Shown one piece after another: positions 8,034-17,588 of a stretch of 64,000 bases of DNA (the stretch's first letter is position 1; the number at the start of each line of letters is the position of its first letter). The DNA comes from an uncultured Sphingomonas sp. (GTDB taxonomy: Bacteria; Pseudomonadota; Alphaproteobacteria; Sphingomonadales; Sphingomonadaceae), in assembly GCF_913777625.1 (NCBI RefSeq), contig NZ_CAJYTI010000019.1, positions 34,484-98,483 on the forward strand, given 5' to 3'. The position numbers and the translations under genes are program-made. Under the pieces are notes generated by a model. That model saw only the letters and a program-made list of their open reading frames with translations, did no database searches and was not told the origin of the DNA.

Positions 8034-10472
8034 GTGGCACGATCCATTTCACGCGCAGCGCTGCTCGGCGCGACGGTTCTGGCGAGCTTCGCTGCGACCC
8101 GTGCGGCGGCGCAGACCGAAGGTGCCGGCGTCGCCGCGGCGCAGACGGCCGACCAGACCGGCGGCAGTGCCAACGAGATCGTCGTTACCGGCAGCCGCCG
8201 CAGCGTCACGCTGCAGGACGCGCCGATCAACATCAGCGCGGTCTCGGCCGAGACGCTCACCCGCATGCGCGTCGACGATGTGCGCGGGCTGGCCGCCTTC
8301 ACCCCCGGCGTGACCATCGTCGATACCGGCCCCGCCAGCACCGGCAACATCATCCTGCGCGGCATCGAGTCGGGCGATACCAGCGTCAACGGCGCCAACG
8401 GCAACGATGCCGTGGGCGTCTATCTGGGCGAAGTGCCGCTCTATCTCGACTTCAAGCTGATCGACATCGCCCGCGTCGAAACGCTGCTCGGTCCGCAGGG
8501 CACGCTGTATGGCCTCGGCACGCTGGCCGGCGCGGTGCGCTACATTCCCAACCGGCCGACCACCGATCGCGTATCGGTGGATATCCACGGGCGCGGCTAT
8601 GCCCAGTCGCACAGCGGCGATTTCGGCCGGATCGGCGACGTGACGGTCAACGTGCCGATCATCGCCGACCATGTCGCGCTGCGCTCGGTGGTCGGCTATT
8701 ACGACAATCCGGGCTTCATCGATTACAATTACCTGCTGCAGAAGCCGGGCATCTCCGATCCCCAGCCGGTGCGCGGCACCAGTGCGGCACAGGGCTCGCT
8801 CGGCACGCTCAAGGACTATGCGGCCAACTACAAGCGCGCGGCCGACGTCAATTTCGAGCACACCTTCACCACCCGCAACACGCTGCTGCTCGAATATAAC
8901 CCGAACGTGAAGGCGTTCCTCACCTACGCGCACCAGGATACCAAGACCAACGGCCGCCAGGCGAACGGCGCGGGCGTGCTCGGCACCGGCGATTATGTGG
9001 GGCCGTGGCGCTATCTCGAGCCGTTCCACCGCTCGGCCGACCTGTTCTCCGCCGAGTTCAACATCAACCTGTTCAACGTCGTGCAGCTGGTCAGCACCAC
9101 CGCCTATACCGAGGAGCGGATCAACAACACCGAAGACAATACCGATCTGCTGCTCGATCTGAACTATGGCTATGAGGCGTTCCCGGCCTTCTCGTCCTAC
9201 GCCAACAACCACCGCAAGACGAAGCAGCTGAACCAGGAGGTCCGCCTCGTCTCCTCGCATGGCGGGCCGGTCAACTGGGTGATCGGCGGCTTCTACAACC
9301 GCACGAAATACGGCGCCGACCGCCAGGAATATACACCGGGCTTCGCCGCCTTTGCCGGCATCAACCGGCCGGACGATCTCGAATATATCTCCTTCGTGAA
9401 GACCAGGACGGTCGAGAAGGCGGCCTATGGCGAGGCGACGCTGCACGTCACCTCGGCGTGGCAGGTGACCGGCGGCCTGCGCTATTTCAAATATGACGCG
9501 ACCGCCACCGGCGGCACCGACACCCCGCTGTTCGGCGGCGGCCTCACCCGTACGCCCTATCCGCTGATCCAGTTCGCGCCCAGCCGGGTGCGCTCGGGCG
9601 GCACCGGCGACGACGGGTTCGTGTGGAAGGCCAACACCTCGTACAAGTTCAGCCCGGACCTGCTTGCCTATGCGACCTACAGCACCGGCTATCGCATCGG
9701 CGGCGTGAACCGGGTTGCGCCGTGCGTGCTGCCGCTGCCGGCGGGGCAGAATGTCTGCGCGCTGCCCAACGAGCTTTCCTATGGGCCGGACAAGACCCGC
9801 AACATGGAAGTCGGCATCCGCGCCTCGCTGTTCGACAAGCGGCTGCAGTTCACCCTCGATGCCTTCCGGGTGAAGTGGAACGACGTGCAGGTGCCCAGCC
9901 AGACGGTGAACGGTGCCGTCGGCATCACCACCAATGCCGGTGCGGCGGTGTCGAAGGGCATCGAATTCTCCGGCTCGTTCAAGGTGCTGCCGCACCTCAC
10001 CGTACAGGGCACCTATTCCTATATCGACGCGCATCTGAGCGAGGATTTCCCGAACCTCGTCGTCAGCCAGGGCGTGCGCTACGATGCCAAGGCCGGCGAC
10101 CGGCTGCCGGGATCGGCCAAGCATTCGGGGAGCGCGCAGCTGATCTACACCCAGCCGCTGCCGCATGGCGGCGAGATCGAGGCGACCTGGGCGGCGACCT
10201 ACACCGGCGACATCTATTCGCGCGTCGGCCTGCGCGGCTTCGGCGAGGCGATCCCCGATTACATGACGCATCGCGCCTCGATCACCTATCGCGACAAGAC
10301 CTATGAGGTGGGGCTGTTCGCCGACAACATCTTCGACAAATACGCCTATACCTCGATCAGCAACGACATCAGCTCGTACAACCAGGCGCGTACCGGTGTG
10401 GTCGAGCGTTATTATGCGCGCTCGGTGCTGACCCCGCGGCGCGTCGGCATCGACTTCCGCATCCATTATTGA
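8034..10472 (+). CDS. TonB-dependent outer-membrane receptor
   Basis: 812 residues from GTG 8034, which follows a strong AAAGGGGGCAAGG leader and gives a proper signal peptide (ISRAALLGATVLASFAA, cleavage near AAAQ). A TonB-box-like NEIVVTGSRR comes first. The plug domain follows (APINISAVSAETL, then VETLLGPQGTLYGLGTLAGAV), and then a beta-barrel ending in aromatic FRIHY. There is no STN signalling domain. It probably imports an iron complex or other large nutrient across the outer membrane using TonB energy; the ligand cannot be read from sequence. A hairpin terminator candidate follows at 10502-10530. The longer frame from 7920 includes non-coding leader. Confidence 0.93.
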   Translation: MARSISRAALLGATVLASFAATRAAAQTEGAGVAAAQTADQTGGSANEIVVTGSRRSVTLQDAPINISAVSAETLTRMRVDDVRGLAAFTPGVTIVDTGPASTGNIILRGIESGDTSVNGANGNDAVGVYLGEVPLYLDFKLIDIARVETLLGPQGTLYGLGTLAGAVRYIPNRPTTDRVSVDIHGRGYAQSHSGDFGRIGDVTVNVPIIADHVALRSVVGYYDNPGFIDYNYLLQKPGISDPQPVRGTSAAQGSLGTLKDYAANYKRAADVNFEHTFTTRNTLLLEYNPNVKAFLTYAHQDTKTNGRQANGAGVLGTGDYVGPWRYLEPFHRSADLFSAEFNINLFNVVQLVSTTAYTEERINNTEDNTDLLLDLNYGYEAFPAFSSYANNHRKTKQLNQEVRLVSSHGGPVNWVIGGFYNRTKYGADRQEYTPGFAAFAGINRPDDLEYISFVKTRTVEKAAYGEATLHVTSAWQVTGGLRYFKYDATATGGTDTPLFGGGLTRTPYPLIQFAPSRVRSGGTGDDGFVWKANTSYKFSPDLLAYATYSTGYRIGGVNRVAPCVLPLPAGQNVCALPNELSYGPDKTRNMEVGIRASLFDKRLQFTLDAFRVKWNDVQVPSQTVNGAVGITTNAGAAVSKGIEFSGSFKVLPHLTVQGTYSYIDAHLSEDFPNLVVSQGVRYDAKAGDRLPGSAKHSGSAQLIYTQPLPHGGEIEATWAATYTGDIYSRVGLRGFGEAIPDYMTHRASITYRDKTYEVGLFADNIFDKYAYTSISNDISSYNQARTGVVERYYARSVLTPRRVGIDFRIHY

Positions 10473-10501
10473 TCCGGGCGCGCACCGCGTCCCTTCCCTT
10501 G

Positions 10502-10530
10502 GCGGGAGGTGCCGCGGCGCCTCCCGCTTC
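10502..10530 (+). terminator. Hairpin after the TonB receptor
   Basis: GCGGGAGGTGCC (10502-10513) can pair with GGCGCCTCCCGC (10516-10527), a 12-bp GC-rich stem with one G-T-type mismatch, followed by TTCTCT rather than a strong T-run. It may end most receptor transcription before the ferredoxin gene at 10547, though read-through is plausible. Confidence 0.45.
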
Positions 10531-10546
10531 TCTGCAAGGTACCCCT

Positions 10547-10867
10547 ATGCTGAAGCTTTTGGTGACCCCGCCGGCCGGTGCGCCGACCGCTGTCGACGCC
10601 CGCACGGGCATGAGCGTGATGGAACTGATCCGCGACGCCGGGTTCGAATCGCTGCCCGCTTTCTGCGGCGGCTGCTGTTCCTGCGCGACCTGCCATGTCT
10701 ATGTCGATCCGGCCTTTGCCGATCGCCTGCCGCCGATCGGCGAGGACGAGGATGCGCTGCTGGACGGCGCGGACAACCGCCGGCCGGGCTCGCGCCTGTC
10801 CTGCCAGATCCCGTTCACCGCGGATCTCGACGGACTGGCCGTCGAGATCGCGCCCGATTTGGGCTAG
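10547..10867 (+). CDS. 2Fe-2S ferredoxin (adrenodoxin/putidaredoxin type)
   Basis: 106 residues with the plant/adrenodoxin-type fold. The cluster ligands follow C-x5-C-x2-C in FCGGCCSCATCHVYV, with a fourth Cys in RLSCQIPF. An extra Cys makes a CC pair inside the loop. The GEDEDALLDGA segment is the acidic recognition helix typical of ferredoxins that pass electrons to P450 or Rieske oxygenases. No cytochrome P450 or reductase gene is nearby, so its partner is elsewhere. It shares a 4-nt convergent overlap (CTAG, 10864-10867) with the phosphatase gene on the other strand. Confidence 0.92.
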   Translation: MLKLLVTPPAGAPTAVDARTGMSVMELIRDAGFESLPAFCGGCCSCATCHVYVDPAFADRLPPIGEDEDALLDGADNRRPGSRLSCQIPFTADLDGLAVEIAPDLG

Positions 10868-11736
10868 CCGCGCGTCAGATAGAGGTCGCGCAGCCGGGTG
10901 AGGTCGGCCCTGGTCAGGCCGAGCTTGTCCTGCAGATAGCCCTCGGCGCCGCCCGCATGGCCATCGATCACCGCAAAGGCGGCCTCGATATAGCTGCGGT
11001 CGGCGGCGAGCAGCGGCTGCACCACCGCCGGCGGCAGCGCCGAAAGCGGGCTGGGGCTGGCGCCGCTGCCGAGCAGCTTGGCCGGGTCCAGATAGGTGTT
11101 GGTCAGCAGATAATCGTCGATCACCGTCTGGCGCGGCACGCCGAGCGCAGTGAGCAGCAGCGCGGCGGCGATGCCGGTGCGGTCCTTGCCCGCCGAGCAG
11201 TTGAACGCGAGCGGCGCATGGCCTGCGAGCAGCTCGGCGAACATGCGGCGATACTGGCCGTTGAACTGTTCGAGCATGCGCGGATAGGAGGCCGCCATGG
11301 CGGCGCGGACCTTCTCGGCGGTCCAGTCCTTGGGCGATCCCGCGGGCAGGAAGCCGAGGTCGAGAGTATAGTCGTCGCTGAGCACGCGGGGCATCTCCGC
11401 ATCGGGCCAGCGCACCGGTTCGGCGGCGCGTTCGCGGCGGTCGCGCAGGTCGCAGACGACCTGGATGCCGAGCGTGTGGAGCGTCCGGAAATCGGCATCG
11501 GTCAGCCCGTGCATCGATCCCGAGCGATAGAGCATCCCCCATTTCACGGTCCGGCCGTCGGCGGTACGATAGCCGCCGAGATCGCGGAAGTTGCGGCCGC
11601 CTTCCAGCGGCACGAGCCGCTGGCGGTCGGCGGATGCGGCGACGGCGCGTTGCTGCGCGGTCGCCGCCGGGCCATGCGCCGCGCCCAGGGCGAGCAGCGC
11701 GCTGGTGGCGAGCACCGTTAGGGTCGGGCGACGCAT
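10864..11736 (-). CDS. Periplasmic protein-tyrosine/serine phosphatase (Y_phosphatase3 type)
   Basis: 290 residues with a signal peptide (LTVLATSALLALGAAHG...ATA). It has LEGGRNFRDLGGYRTADGR, the hallmark N-terminal motif of this family, and LYRSGSMHGLTDAD. The active-site loop is CSAGKDRTG, with nucleophile Cys180 and Arg186; the residue before Cys is Asn rather than the common His. DLRDRRERA supplies the general-acid region. Family members hydrolyse phosphotyrosine, phosphoserine or phosphoinositides. It lies 23 nt downstream of the TonB receptor on the same strand, so it is probably in that operon. Confidence 0.9.
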   Translation of the reverse strand: MRRPTLTVLATSALLALGAAHGPAATAQQRAVAASADRQRLVPLEGGRNFRDLGGYRTADGRTVKWGMLYRSGSMHGLTDADFRTLHTLGIQVVCDLRDRRERAAEPVRWPDAEMPRVLSDDYTLDLGFLPAGSPKDWTAEKVRAAMAASYPRMLEQFNGQYRRMFAELLAGHAPLAFNCSAGKDRTGIAAALLLTALGVPRQTVIDDYLLTNTYLDPAKLLGSGASPSPLSALPPAVVQPLLAADRSYIEAAFAVIDGHAGGAEGYLQDKLGLTRADLTRLRDLYLTRG

Positions 11737-11759
11737 GGCGTTTCTCCTCTTGGCCAGGA

Positions 11760-14138
11760 TCAGAAGCGGACGTTGACTTCGCCGCCCCAGGTGCGCGGCT
11801 CGTTGAAGAAACCCTGCAGGCCGGAGGTCACGCTCAGCGACTTGTAGAAAAGATGCTGTTCGTTGAACAGGTTGCGTGCCCAGAGCGAGACGCCGACCTT
11901 GGCATGGTCGGATACCTCGATGTCGGCGATGCCGATGCGGCCGTTGAAGATCAGGGCCTTGTCGCCCTTGGGCTGGGCGACCGTGACGGTGCCGCTCTTC
12001 GCGTCGAACAGCGGGTCGTTATAGTTGACGTAGAAGCCGTTGTCGTAATTGCCGTCGAGATGCGCGACGATCTTGTAGCCGTTCATCGGCTTCTCGTAAT
12101 CGATCGCGCCGCTGGCCGACTGGGTGGGTGTGTAGACCGGGTAGATCGGGATCGGGAAGGCGATGATCGTGCCGTCGCTCTGGCGGAACGGGTTCCTGGT
12201 CGCCGGGATCTTCACGCTGTTATAGGCGTAGCTGGCGTTCAGCGTCAGGCCGGTTACCGGGGTGACGGTGAAGTCGGCCTCCACGCCCTTCACGCGGCCA
12301 GTGCCCGGCGCGTTATAGGTCTCGGTGGTGGTGCGCAGCGTGGTGAGCAGGTTCCCCTTGGCGTCGAACTGCTGGTACTGCGCGCTGAAGTCGAGCTGGA
12401 TGTTCTTGTAGGCGGCGGTGTAGGCGGCGACGTTCAGGCGGGCGCGGTGGTCCCAGAACTCGGTCTTGGCGCCGACTTCGAACATCGACAGCGTTTCCGG
12501 GTTGAACGGCGCGTAGAAGAGCGAGCGCGAATTGGCGCCGCCCGACTTGTAGCCGGTGCTCCACTTGCCATAGACATGCACGTCCTTGGTGACGTCGACT
12601 GCCAGGTTGACCAGCGGATCGACGCGCGACCAGGAGGAGTTGAGGTCCAGCGGCGCGGTCACCCCGTTCACCACCGGCACGGCGCCGTTGATGGTGAAGA
12701 GCTGGCCCTTCTTCTTGTCCTTGGTCCAGCGTGCGCCCAGCGTGAGGTGCAGGATGTCGTTGGCGACCGGTGGGGTATAGGTCGCCTGGCCGAACACGCC
12801 GACGCTGGTGGTCTTCACCCGGCTGGCGCGGTCGATGCGCTGCGCGGCATAATCGAGCGACAGGATCGTGTAGGCGCTGCCGGCGGCGTTGGTGAACTGG
12901 TTGGTGGCGAACGCCTGGGCGTTGTCGGTCACATTTTCCTGATAATAGAGCGCGCCGGCGACATATTGCACGCGCGGCAGCTCGCCGATCGCCTGGAATT
13001 CCTGGCTGAACTGGTCCTGGTCGAACATCGCCAGGCTGTAGCGGCTGAAGTTGAAGCCGGTGAAATTGCCGGTGGCGTTGATCATCGTCGTCGAGGCCGA
13101 GCCATTGTCGTACTGGCTCTGGTTGAGCTGGCGGTACGCGGTGATCGACTTGAGTTCGAGATGATCGAGCGCCTGATAGTCGAGCGTCAGGCGGTGGCCA
13201 TGCGTCTTGCCGACGCTCGGCTGCTCCGGTACGCCGACATTGGCGAGGGTGGCGCGGCTGGTCTGGAGCGTGGCGGCAGCGGCGGTCTTCAGCGAGCCCG
13301 GCGCGAGCAGCTGCAGGTACAGCGGAGTCGAGGCGTCGTACGAGATGTCGAACGAATAGTCGGCGCTGAACCCGACGAACGGCTTCCACAGCGCCTCGGC
13401 GTGCAGGCCGCGCTTGTCGAAATAGTTGAAGCCATAGGCGCCGGCGAGCGGGTTCTTCACGATTGGCTGGCGATAGGTGATCAGGCCGTCCAGCTTCACC
13501 GCGACATTGGCGATCGCCGGCAGGTCGAGATGCACCTCGCCCTTGTAGGCGCCGTAATTGCCCACGCCGGCGGTGGCGTTCAGATGATATTCGCCGCTCG
13601 GCTTCTTGGTGACGATGTTGACCGCGCCGCCTTCGGTGTTGCGGCCGAACAACGTGCCCTGCGGGCCCTTGAGCACTTCGATGCTCTGCACGTCGTAGAG
13701 CGCCGTGCCGAGGCCCTGGGCACGGCCCAGATAGACGCCGTCGACATAGACGCCCACGCCCTGGTCGCGTGCCGGCTGGTTGCTGTCCGACAGCACGCCC
13801 ACGCCGCGGATGTTCACGATCAGCGCCGAGTTGCGCGAATAGAAGGGGGCGACCTTCAGCGACGGGATGGCGCCGTCGCCCAGATCGTTGAGCGACTGGA
13901 CGTGGCGATTGACGATCGCGTCCGAGGTCAGCACCGAAATCGCGATCGGCGTCTTCTGCAGGTTCTCGGGGCGCTTCTGCGCGGTGACGACGATCTCGGC
14001 GAGCTGCTGGTTGTCGTCCGCGCTGGCGGTCTTGTCGGTGTCGGATGCGGCAGCGGCATGGGCCGGCAGCGCCAGCGACATCGACAGCGCGGTCGCCGCA
14101 AGCAGCAGACGCGGCGACGGACGGTGCGAATCGTTCAT
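11760..14138 (-). CDS. TonB-dependent outer-membrane receptor
   Basis: 792 residues with signal peptide (LLLAATALSMSLALPAHA). The TonB box is AEIVVTAQKRPENLQKTPIA, a pattern typical of sphingomonad receptors. The plug has VNIRGVGV, GVGVYVDGVYLGRAQGLG and VEVLKGPQGTLFGRNT-like motifs (here IEVLKGPQGTLFGRNTEGG). The barrel ends in GGEVNVRF with a terminal Phe for outer-membrane insertion. There is no STN domain. It is followed by the phosphatase gene on the same strand and preceded by the MFS transporter gene, also minus, with a 245-nt gap. The ligand is unknown; the neighbouring sugar-type MFS and esterase genes hint at a plant-derived ester or glycoside, but that is inference. Confidence 0.93.
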   Translation of the reverse strand: MNDSHRPSPRLLLAATALSMSLALPAHAAAASDTDKTASADDNQQLAEIVVTAQKRPENLQKTPIAISVLTSDAIVNRHVQSLNDLGDGAIPSLKVAPFYSRNSALIVNIRGVGVLSDSNQPARDQGVGVYVDGVYLGRAQGLGTALYDVQSIEVLKGPQGTLFGRNTEGGAVNIVTKKPSGEYHLNATAGVGNYGAYKGEVHLDLPAIANVAVKLDGLITYRQPIVKNPLAGAYGFNYFDKRGLHAEALWKPFVGFSADYSFDISYDASTPLYLQLLAPGSLKTAAAATLQTSRATLANVGVPEQPSVGKTHGHRLTLDYQALDHLELKSITAYRQLNQSQYDNGSASTTMINATGNFTGFNFSRYSLAMFDQDQFSQEFQAIGELPRVQYVAGALYYQENVTDNAQAFATNQFTNAAGSAYTILSLDYAAQRIDRASRVKTTSVGVFGQATYTPPVANDILHLTLGARWTKDKKKGQLFTINGAVPVVNGVTAPLDLNSSWSRVDPLVNLAVDVTKDVHVYGKWSTGYKSGGANSRSLFYAPFNPETLSMFEVGAKTEFWDHRARLNVAAYTAAYKNIQLDFSAQYQQFDAKGNLLTTLRTTTETYNAPGTGRVKGVEADFTVTPVTGLTLNASYAYNSVKIPATRNPFRQSDGTIIAFPIPIYPVYTPTQSASGAIDYEKPMNGYKIVAHLDGNYDNGFYVNYNDPLFDAKSGTVTVAQPKGDKALIFNGRIGIADIEVSDHAKVGVSLWARNLFNEQHLFYKSLSVTSGLQGFFNEPRTWGGEVNVRF

Positions 14139-14383
14139 GTTGGTTTCCCCCGAGCTAAGGATTTCGGGGCGCGATGGCGGTGCGATGTGAAACTGCGGTG
14201 GCAGTTCGGCAACGATTTGGAAACAGTCGGGACGGGGGGCGCGGAGGCGACACCACTACAAATTCATGTACGCGCCATGTTCGCCAAGTCCGGTGTGGCA
14301 TTGCAACACGTTACGGAACGGCGACCGTCGCTCCACCATGACAGTCCATACCGAGGGCGAGAGGGCCGCGTTGACGCCGCACC

Positions 14384-15688
14384 TCAATGCCCGCGATGCA
14401 GGGCGTGTTCCATATCCTCCAGCTGTACGCCCTTGGTCTCGGGGAAGAAGCGCCACACCACGATCAGCTGCACCAGCGTCGCACCGGCGAAGAACCAGAA
14501 GGGCAGGCTGCGATCGAAATTCTCCGCGACGATCGGGAAGCCGAAGCTGAGCAGCGCCGCCCAGATCCAGTGCGTCGCGCTGCCCAGTGCCTGGCCGCGG
14601 GCGCGCACCCGGGTGGGGAAGATCTCCGAGAGATACACCCAGATCACCGCGCCCTGCGACACGGCGAAGAAGGCGATGAACAGCACCAGCAGCGGCAGCA
14701 GCAGCGCCTGGTGCCCGTGGCTGGAATAGACGCCGGCGACGCCCGCCAGCATCACGGTCGCGCCCACGGCGCCGACCAGCAGCAGCGTGCGGCGGCCGAT
14801 GCGGTCGATCAGCGTCATCGCCAGGAGCGTCGCCAGCAGGTTGGCGCCGCCGATCGAGACTGCCTGCACGTCCGCCGAGACCGCGCTGAACCCTGCAGCG
14901 GCGAAGATGTCGTTGAGATAATAGAGGATCGCGTTGATGCCGGTCAGCTGGTTGAAGCTGGCGACGGCGATGGCGAGCAGGATCGGCTTGCGGTGGCGTT
15001 TCCAGGAGAGCCGCTCGCTGTCGTCGCCATGCGGCGCCCGCAGCGTCCAGTCGGTCAGCCCGATCCGGGCGGCGACGTCCAGTGCCTCGCTCTCGCGGCC
15101 GCGCGCCGCCAGCCAGCGCGGGCTCTGCGGGATGGTGAACATCGCGGCGAGGAAGATCAGGCCCGGCACGATCATCACGCCCAGCTTCCAGCGCCAGCCA
15201 TCGTCGCCCAGCGGCAGCGCGGCGACCACGGCGTTGCTGCAATAGGCGGCGAGGATGCCGCTGACGATCGACAGCTGGAACAGCCCGACCAGCGCGCCGC
15301 GCCGGGCGCTGGGACTGATCTCGGCGATGAAGACCGGGGCCAGCACCGACGCGCCGCCGATCGCGAGTCCGCCGATGAAGCGGAACAGCACGAAGCTGGT
15401 CAGGCCGCCCGAAAAGGCGCAGCCGAGCGCGGAGAGGATGAAGGCAATGCCCACCCAGCGCAGGACGGCGCGGGCGCCATAGCGGTCGCCGGGAATGCCG
15501 GCTGCCAGTGCTGCGATCAGCGTCCCGACCAGAGCAGCGGAAACCGCGATTCCGGTGCCGGTGGGGCTCAGCCCAAAGGCATGGGTGATCGGCGTGGTGA
15601 CGCCTGACACGACGGCGGTATCGAAGCCGAACAACAGGCCCGCCAGCGCGGCGGTAACGGCGATCCTGCTCTGCGTGGCTGCGGCCAT
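14384..15688 (-). CDS. MFS sugar porter
   Basis: 434 residues with 12 predicted membrane segments. Sugar-porter signatures are present: GFDTAVVSG in helix 1, RFIGGLAIGGASVLAPVFIAE between helices 3 and 5, PQSPRWLAARGRESEA before the central loop, LTGINAILYYL in helix 7, IDRIGRRTLLL in the second half and FPETKGVQLEDM at the end. It is predicted to carry a monosaccharide or related polyol with protons through the inner membrane. ATG at 15688 has an AGGAGAGG ribosome-binding site; longer upstream frames are artefacts. The carboxylesterase gene at 15933 diverges from it. Confidence 0.92.
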   Translation of the reverse strand: MAAATQSRIAVTAALAGLLFGFDTAVVSGVTTPITHAFGLSPTGTGIAVSAALVGTLIAALAAGIPGDRYGARAVLRWVGIAFILSALGCAFSGGLTSFVLFRFIGGLAIGGASVLAPVFIAEISPSARRGALVGLFQLSIVSGILAAYCSNAVVAALPLGDDGWRWKLGVMIVPGLIFLAAMFTIPQSPRWLAARGRESEALDVAARIGLTDWTLRAPHGDDSERLSWKRHRKPILLAIAVASFNQLTGINAILYYLNDIFAAAGFSAVSADVQAVSIGGANLLATLLAMTLIDRIGRRTLLLVGAVGATVMLAGVAGVYSSHGHQALLLPLLVLFIAFFAVSQGAVIWVYLSEIFPTRVRARGQALGSATHWIWAALLSFGFPIVAENFDRSLPFWFFAGATLVQLIVVWRFFPETKGVQLEDMEHALHRGH

Positions 15689-15829
15689 GGTGTCGATCCT
15701 CTCCTGTTCCTGTTCGTCCCTGCCGGTCGGCAGGCGACGATAGTGGCGTCGCGGCGGCGCGCAACGCGCAGCCTCGCCTTGGTGGCGGGTAGCCGCCGAA
15801 ACGTACGGGCATCGGGCCCAAGGAGCCAG

Positions 15830-15857
15830 TTGAATTCGAACATTTGGTGAATAAAAT
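15830..15857 (+). promoter_or_regulatory. Predicted sigma-70 promoter of the carboxylesterase gene
   Basis: TTGAAT (15830-15835) and TAAAAT (15852-15857) are separated by 16 nt in an unusually AT-rich patch of the 244-nt gap between the divergent MFS and esterase genes. The esterase ATG follows about 75 nt downstream, with a GGAGGAGAGG ribosome-binding site. Confidence 0.55.
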
Positions 15858-15932
15858 CCCCGGACGTGCCAGGGTGCGGGTTTCAGAAGAAGCAGAGCCG
15901 CAATCTTTGCGCGGCACGGAGGAGAGGACGCG

Positions 15933-17402
15933 ATGCGCATGTTCGTTCGAGCGCTGGGCCTGAGCAGTGTCGCGCTGTTGCTGGTCGCCGCCGCCCCAGC
16001 ACCGCGCGTCCGCGTGACCGGCGGCACGCTGGAAGGCCGGGTCGCCGAGGACGGCGCGCGCGTCTTCCGTGGCATTCCCTATGCCGCGGCGCCGCTCGGG
16101 GCGCTGCGTTGGCGCGCGCCGCGCCCGGTGCGCCCTTGGCACGGTATCCGGCCCGCGGCGGATGCGGCGCCGGCGTGCCTGCAGAACGACTATGGCTGGA
16201 ACGCGGGCGATGCTGCTCACGCCAGCGAGGATTGCCTGACGCTCGACGTGCGCACCTCCAGCCTGCGCGGCAAGCGGCCGGTGATGGTGTGGATCCATGG
16301 CGGTTCCAACCGGGCGGGGTCGGCGCGCGGCACGGTCGACTCGCGGATCACGGCGCAGGGCGTGGTGCTGGTCGCCATCCAGTATCGCCTGGGGATCTTC
16401 GGCTTCCTCGCGCATCGCGGCGCCGCGGCAGAGGCGGGTGGCCATGCCGGCAATTACGGGATGATGGACCAGATCGCCGCGCTGCGCTGGGTACGGGCCA
16501 ATATCGCCGCGTTCGGCGGAGATCCGGCCAAGGTCACCATCTTCGGCGAGAGCGCGGGATCGCAGGACGTATCGCTGCTGCTGGCCGCCCCCGCCGCGCG
16601 TGGGCTGTTCGGCAAGGCGGTCCTTCAAAGTGGCACGCCCGGCTTCGGCATGCCCTTCCGAACGCTTGGCGATGCACTGGTGCTGGGCGACCAGGCCCAG
16701 CGGCTGCTCGGCACGCGCGGCATCGCGGGGCTGCGCCACGCCCCCGCCGCCGCGCTGCTCGTCGCCGATCGCAAGCTGCACGATCCGGCGATCGCCGCGC
16801 CGGGATCGGTATGGAACGACGACATGGTCTGGCTGCGGACCCAGATCGACGGCGCGGTGTTGCCGCGCTCGCCCGCAGCGCTACTGCGGCAGGCACCCCC
16901 GCGCCCGGTGATTCTCGGCACGAGCGTCGCCGAGTTCGGCCCCGCCGAAGGCTCGATCGACCTCGCCGCGGCGCTCCGCTTCGGCTTCGGGGCGCGTGCC
17001 GACGCGGTGGCCGACGCCTATCGCGCGCCGGACTCGCGGCGTGGCGGTCCGCTGCTTGCCTTGTCGACCGACCTGATCTTCACCTGCCCCGTGGACAGGC
17101 TGGCGAACCAGCTGGCCGGGCAGGGCTGGCCGGTATGGCGCTATCGCTTCGATCTGGCGCGGGACGGCGGCCGCAGCAGCCATGGCTCCGAACTGCCCTA
17201 TCTGTTCGACGGCCTCGCGATCGGGAACCAACCCGCCTTGCTGCAGCGGCTATGGGCCCGCTTTGCGACGGCCGGCGTGCCAGGGTCGGACTGGCCGCGT
17301 TTCACCCCGGCCGCGCCGCGCGGCGTGGAATTCGATGCCGGGGGTATGCACCCAATCCCCATGCCCACACCCGATCGCTGTCGGTACCGCAACGAAATAT
17401 AA
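15933..17402 (+). CDS. Secreted carboxylesterase (type B family)
   Basis: 489 residues with signal peptide (VRALGLSSVALLLVAAAPA). The alpha/beta hydrolase of the type-B carboxylesterase family shows FRGIPYAAAPLGALRWRAPRP, SEDCLTLDV (EDCL motif), the oxyanion-hole loop WIHGGSN, and the nucleophile elbow GESAGS with Ser207. The acidic triad member is probably the Glu in TSVAEFG, and the His is in SSHGSELPYLF. It hydrolyses carboxylic esters in the periplasm or outside; the substrate is unknown. It diverges from the sugar porter and may feed it. The stop TAA is at 17400-17402. Confidence 0.92.
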   Translation: MRMFVRALGLSSVALLLVAAAPAPRVRVTGGTLEGRVAEDGARVFRGIPYAAAPLGALRWRAPRPVRPWHGIRPAADAAPACLQNDYGWNAGDAAHASEDCLTLDVRTSSLRGKRPVMVWIHGGSNRAGSARGTVDSRITAQGVVLVAIQYRLGIFGFLAHRGAAAEAGGHAGNYGMMDQIAALRWVRANIAAFGGDPAKVTIFGESAGSQDVSLLLAAPAARGLFGKAVLQSGTPGFGMPFRTLGDALVLGDQAQRLLGTRGIAGLRHAPAAALLVADRKLHDPAIAAPGSVWNDDMVWLRTQIDGAVLPRSPAALLRQAPPRPVILGTSVAEFGPAEGSIDLAAALRFGFGARADAVADAYRAPDSRRGGPLLALSTDLIFTCPVDRLANQLAGQGWPVWRYRFDLARDGGRSSHGSELPYLFDGLAIGNQPALLQRLWARFATAGVPGSDWPRFTPAAPRGVEFDAGGMHPIPMPTPDRCRYRNEI

Positions 17403-17588
17403 TGTTGCAGTTGCGAATGCTTACGGACGTGCGGGATCAAAAAGAAAAGTTGAAATATTTAAGTTGACCGCGCTCCGGCTTTGATCTTTACATCCCGCTC
17501 GACGGCAAAAGCCGCAGATCTGGGAGAGGAAGGGGGCGCGCCCGCAGGTGCGCGCCACGGCATCTCCCACCGACTTGGGAGTTTAGAC

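Noticed and set aside
11634..14729. Long plus-strand open frame (about 1030 codons) across the receptor and MFS genes
   Set aside because: It is antisense to clear genes with TonB-receptor and sugar-porter motifs, has no domain signature, and is full of Arg/Gly/Ala as expected from reversed GC-rich coding DNA.
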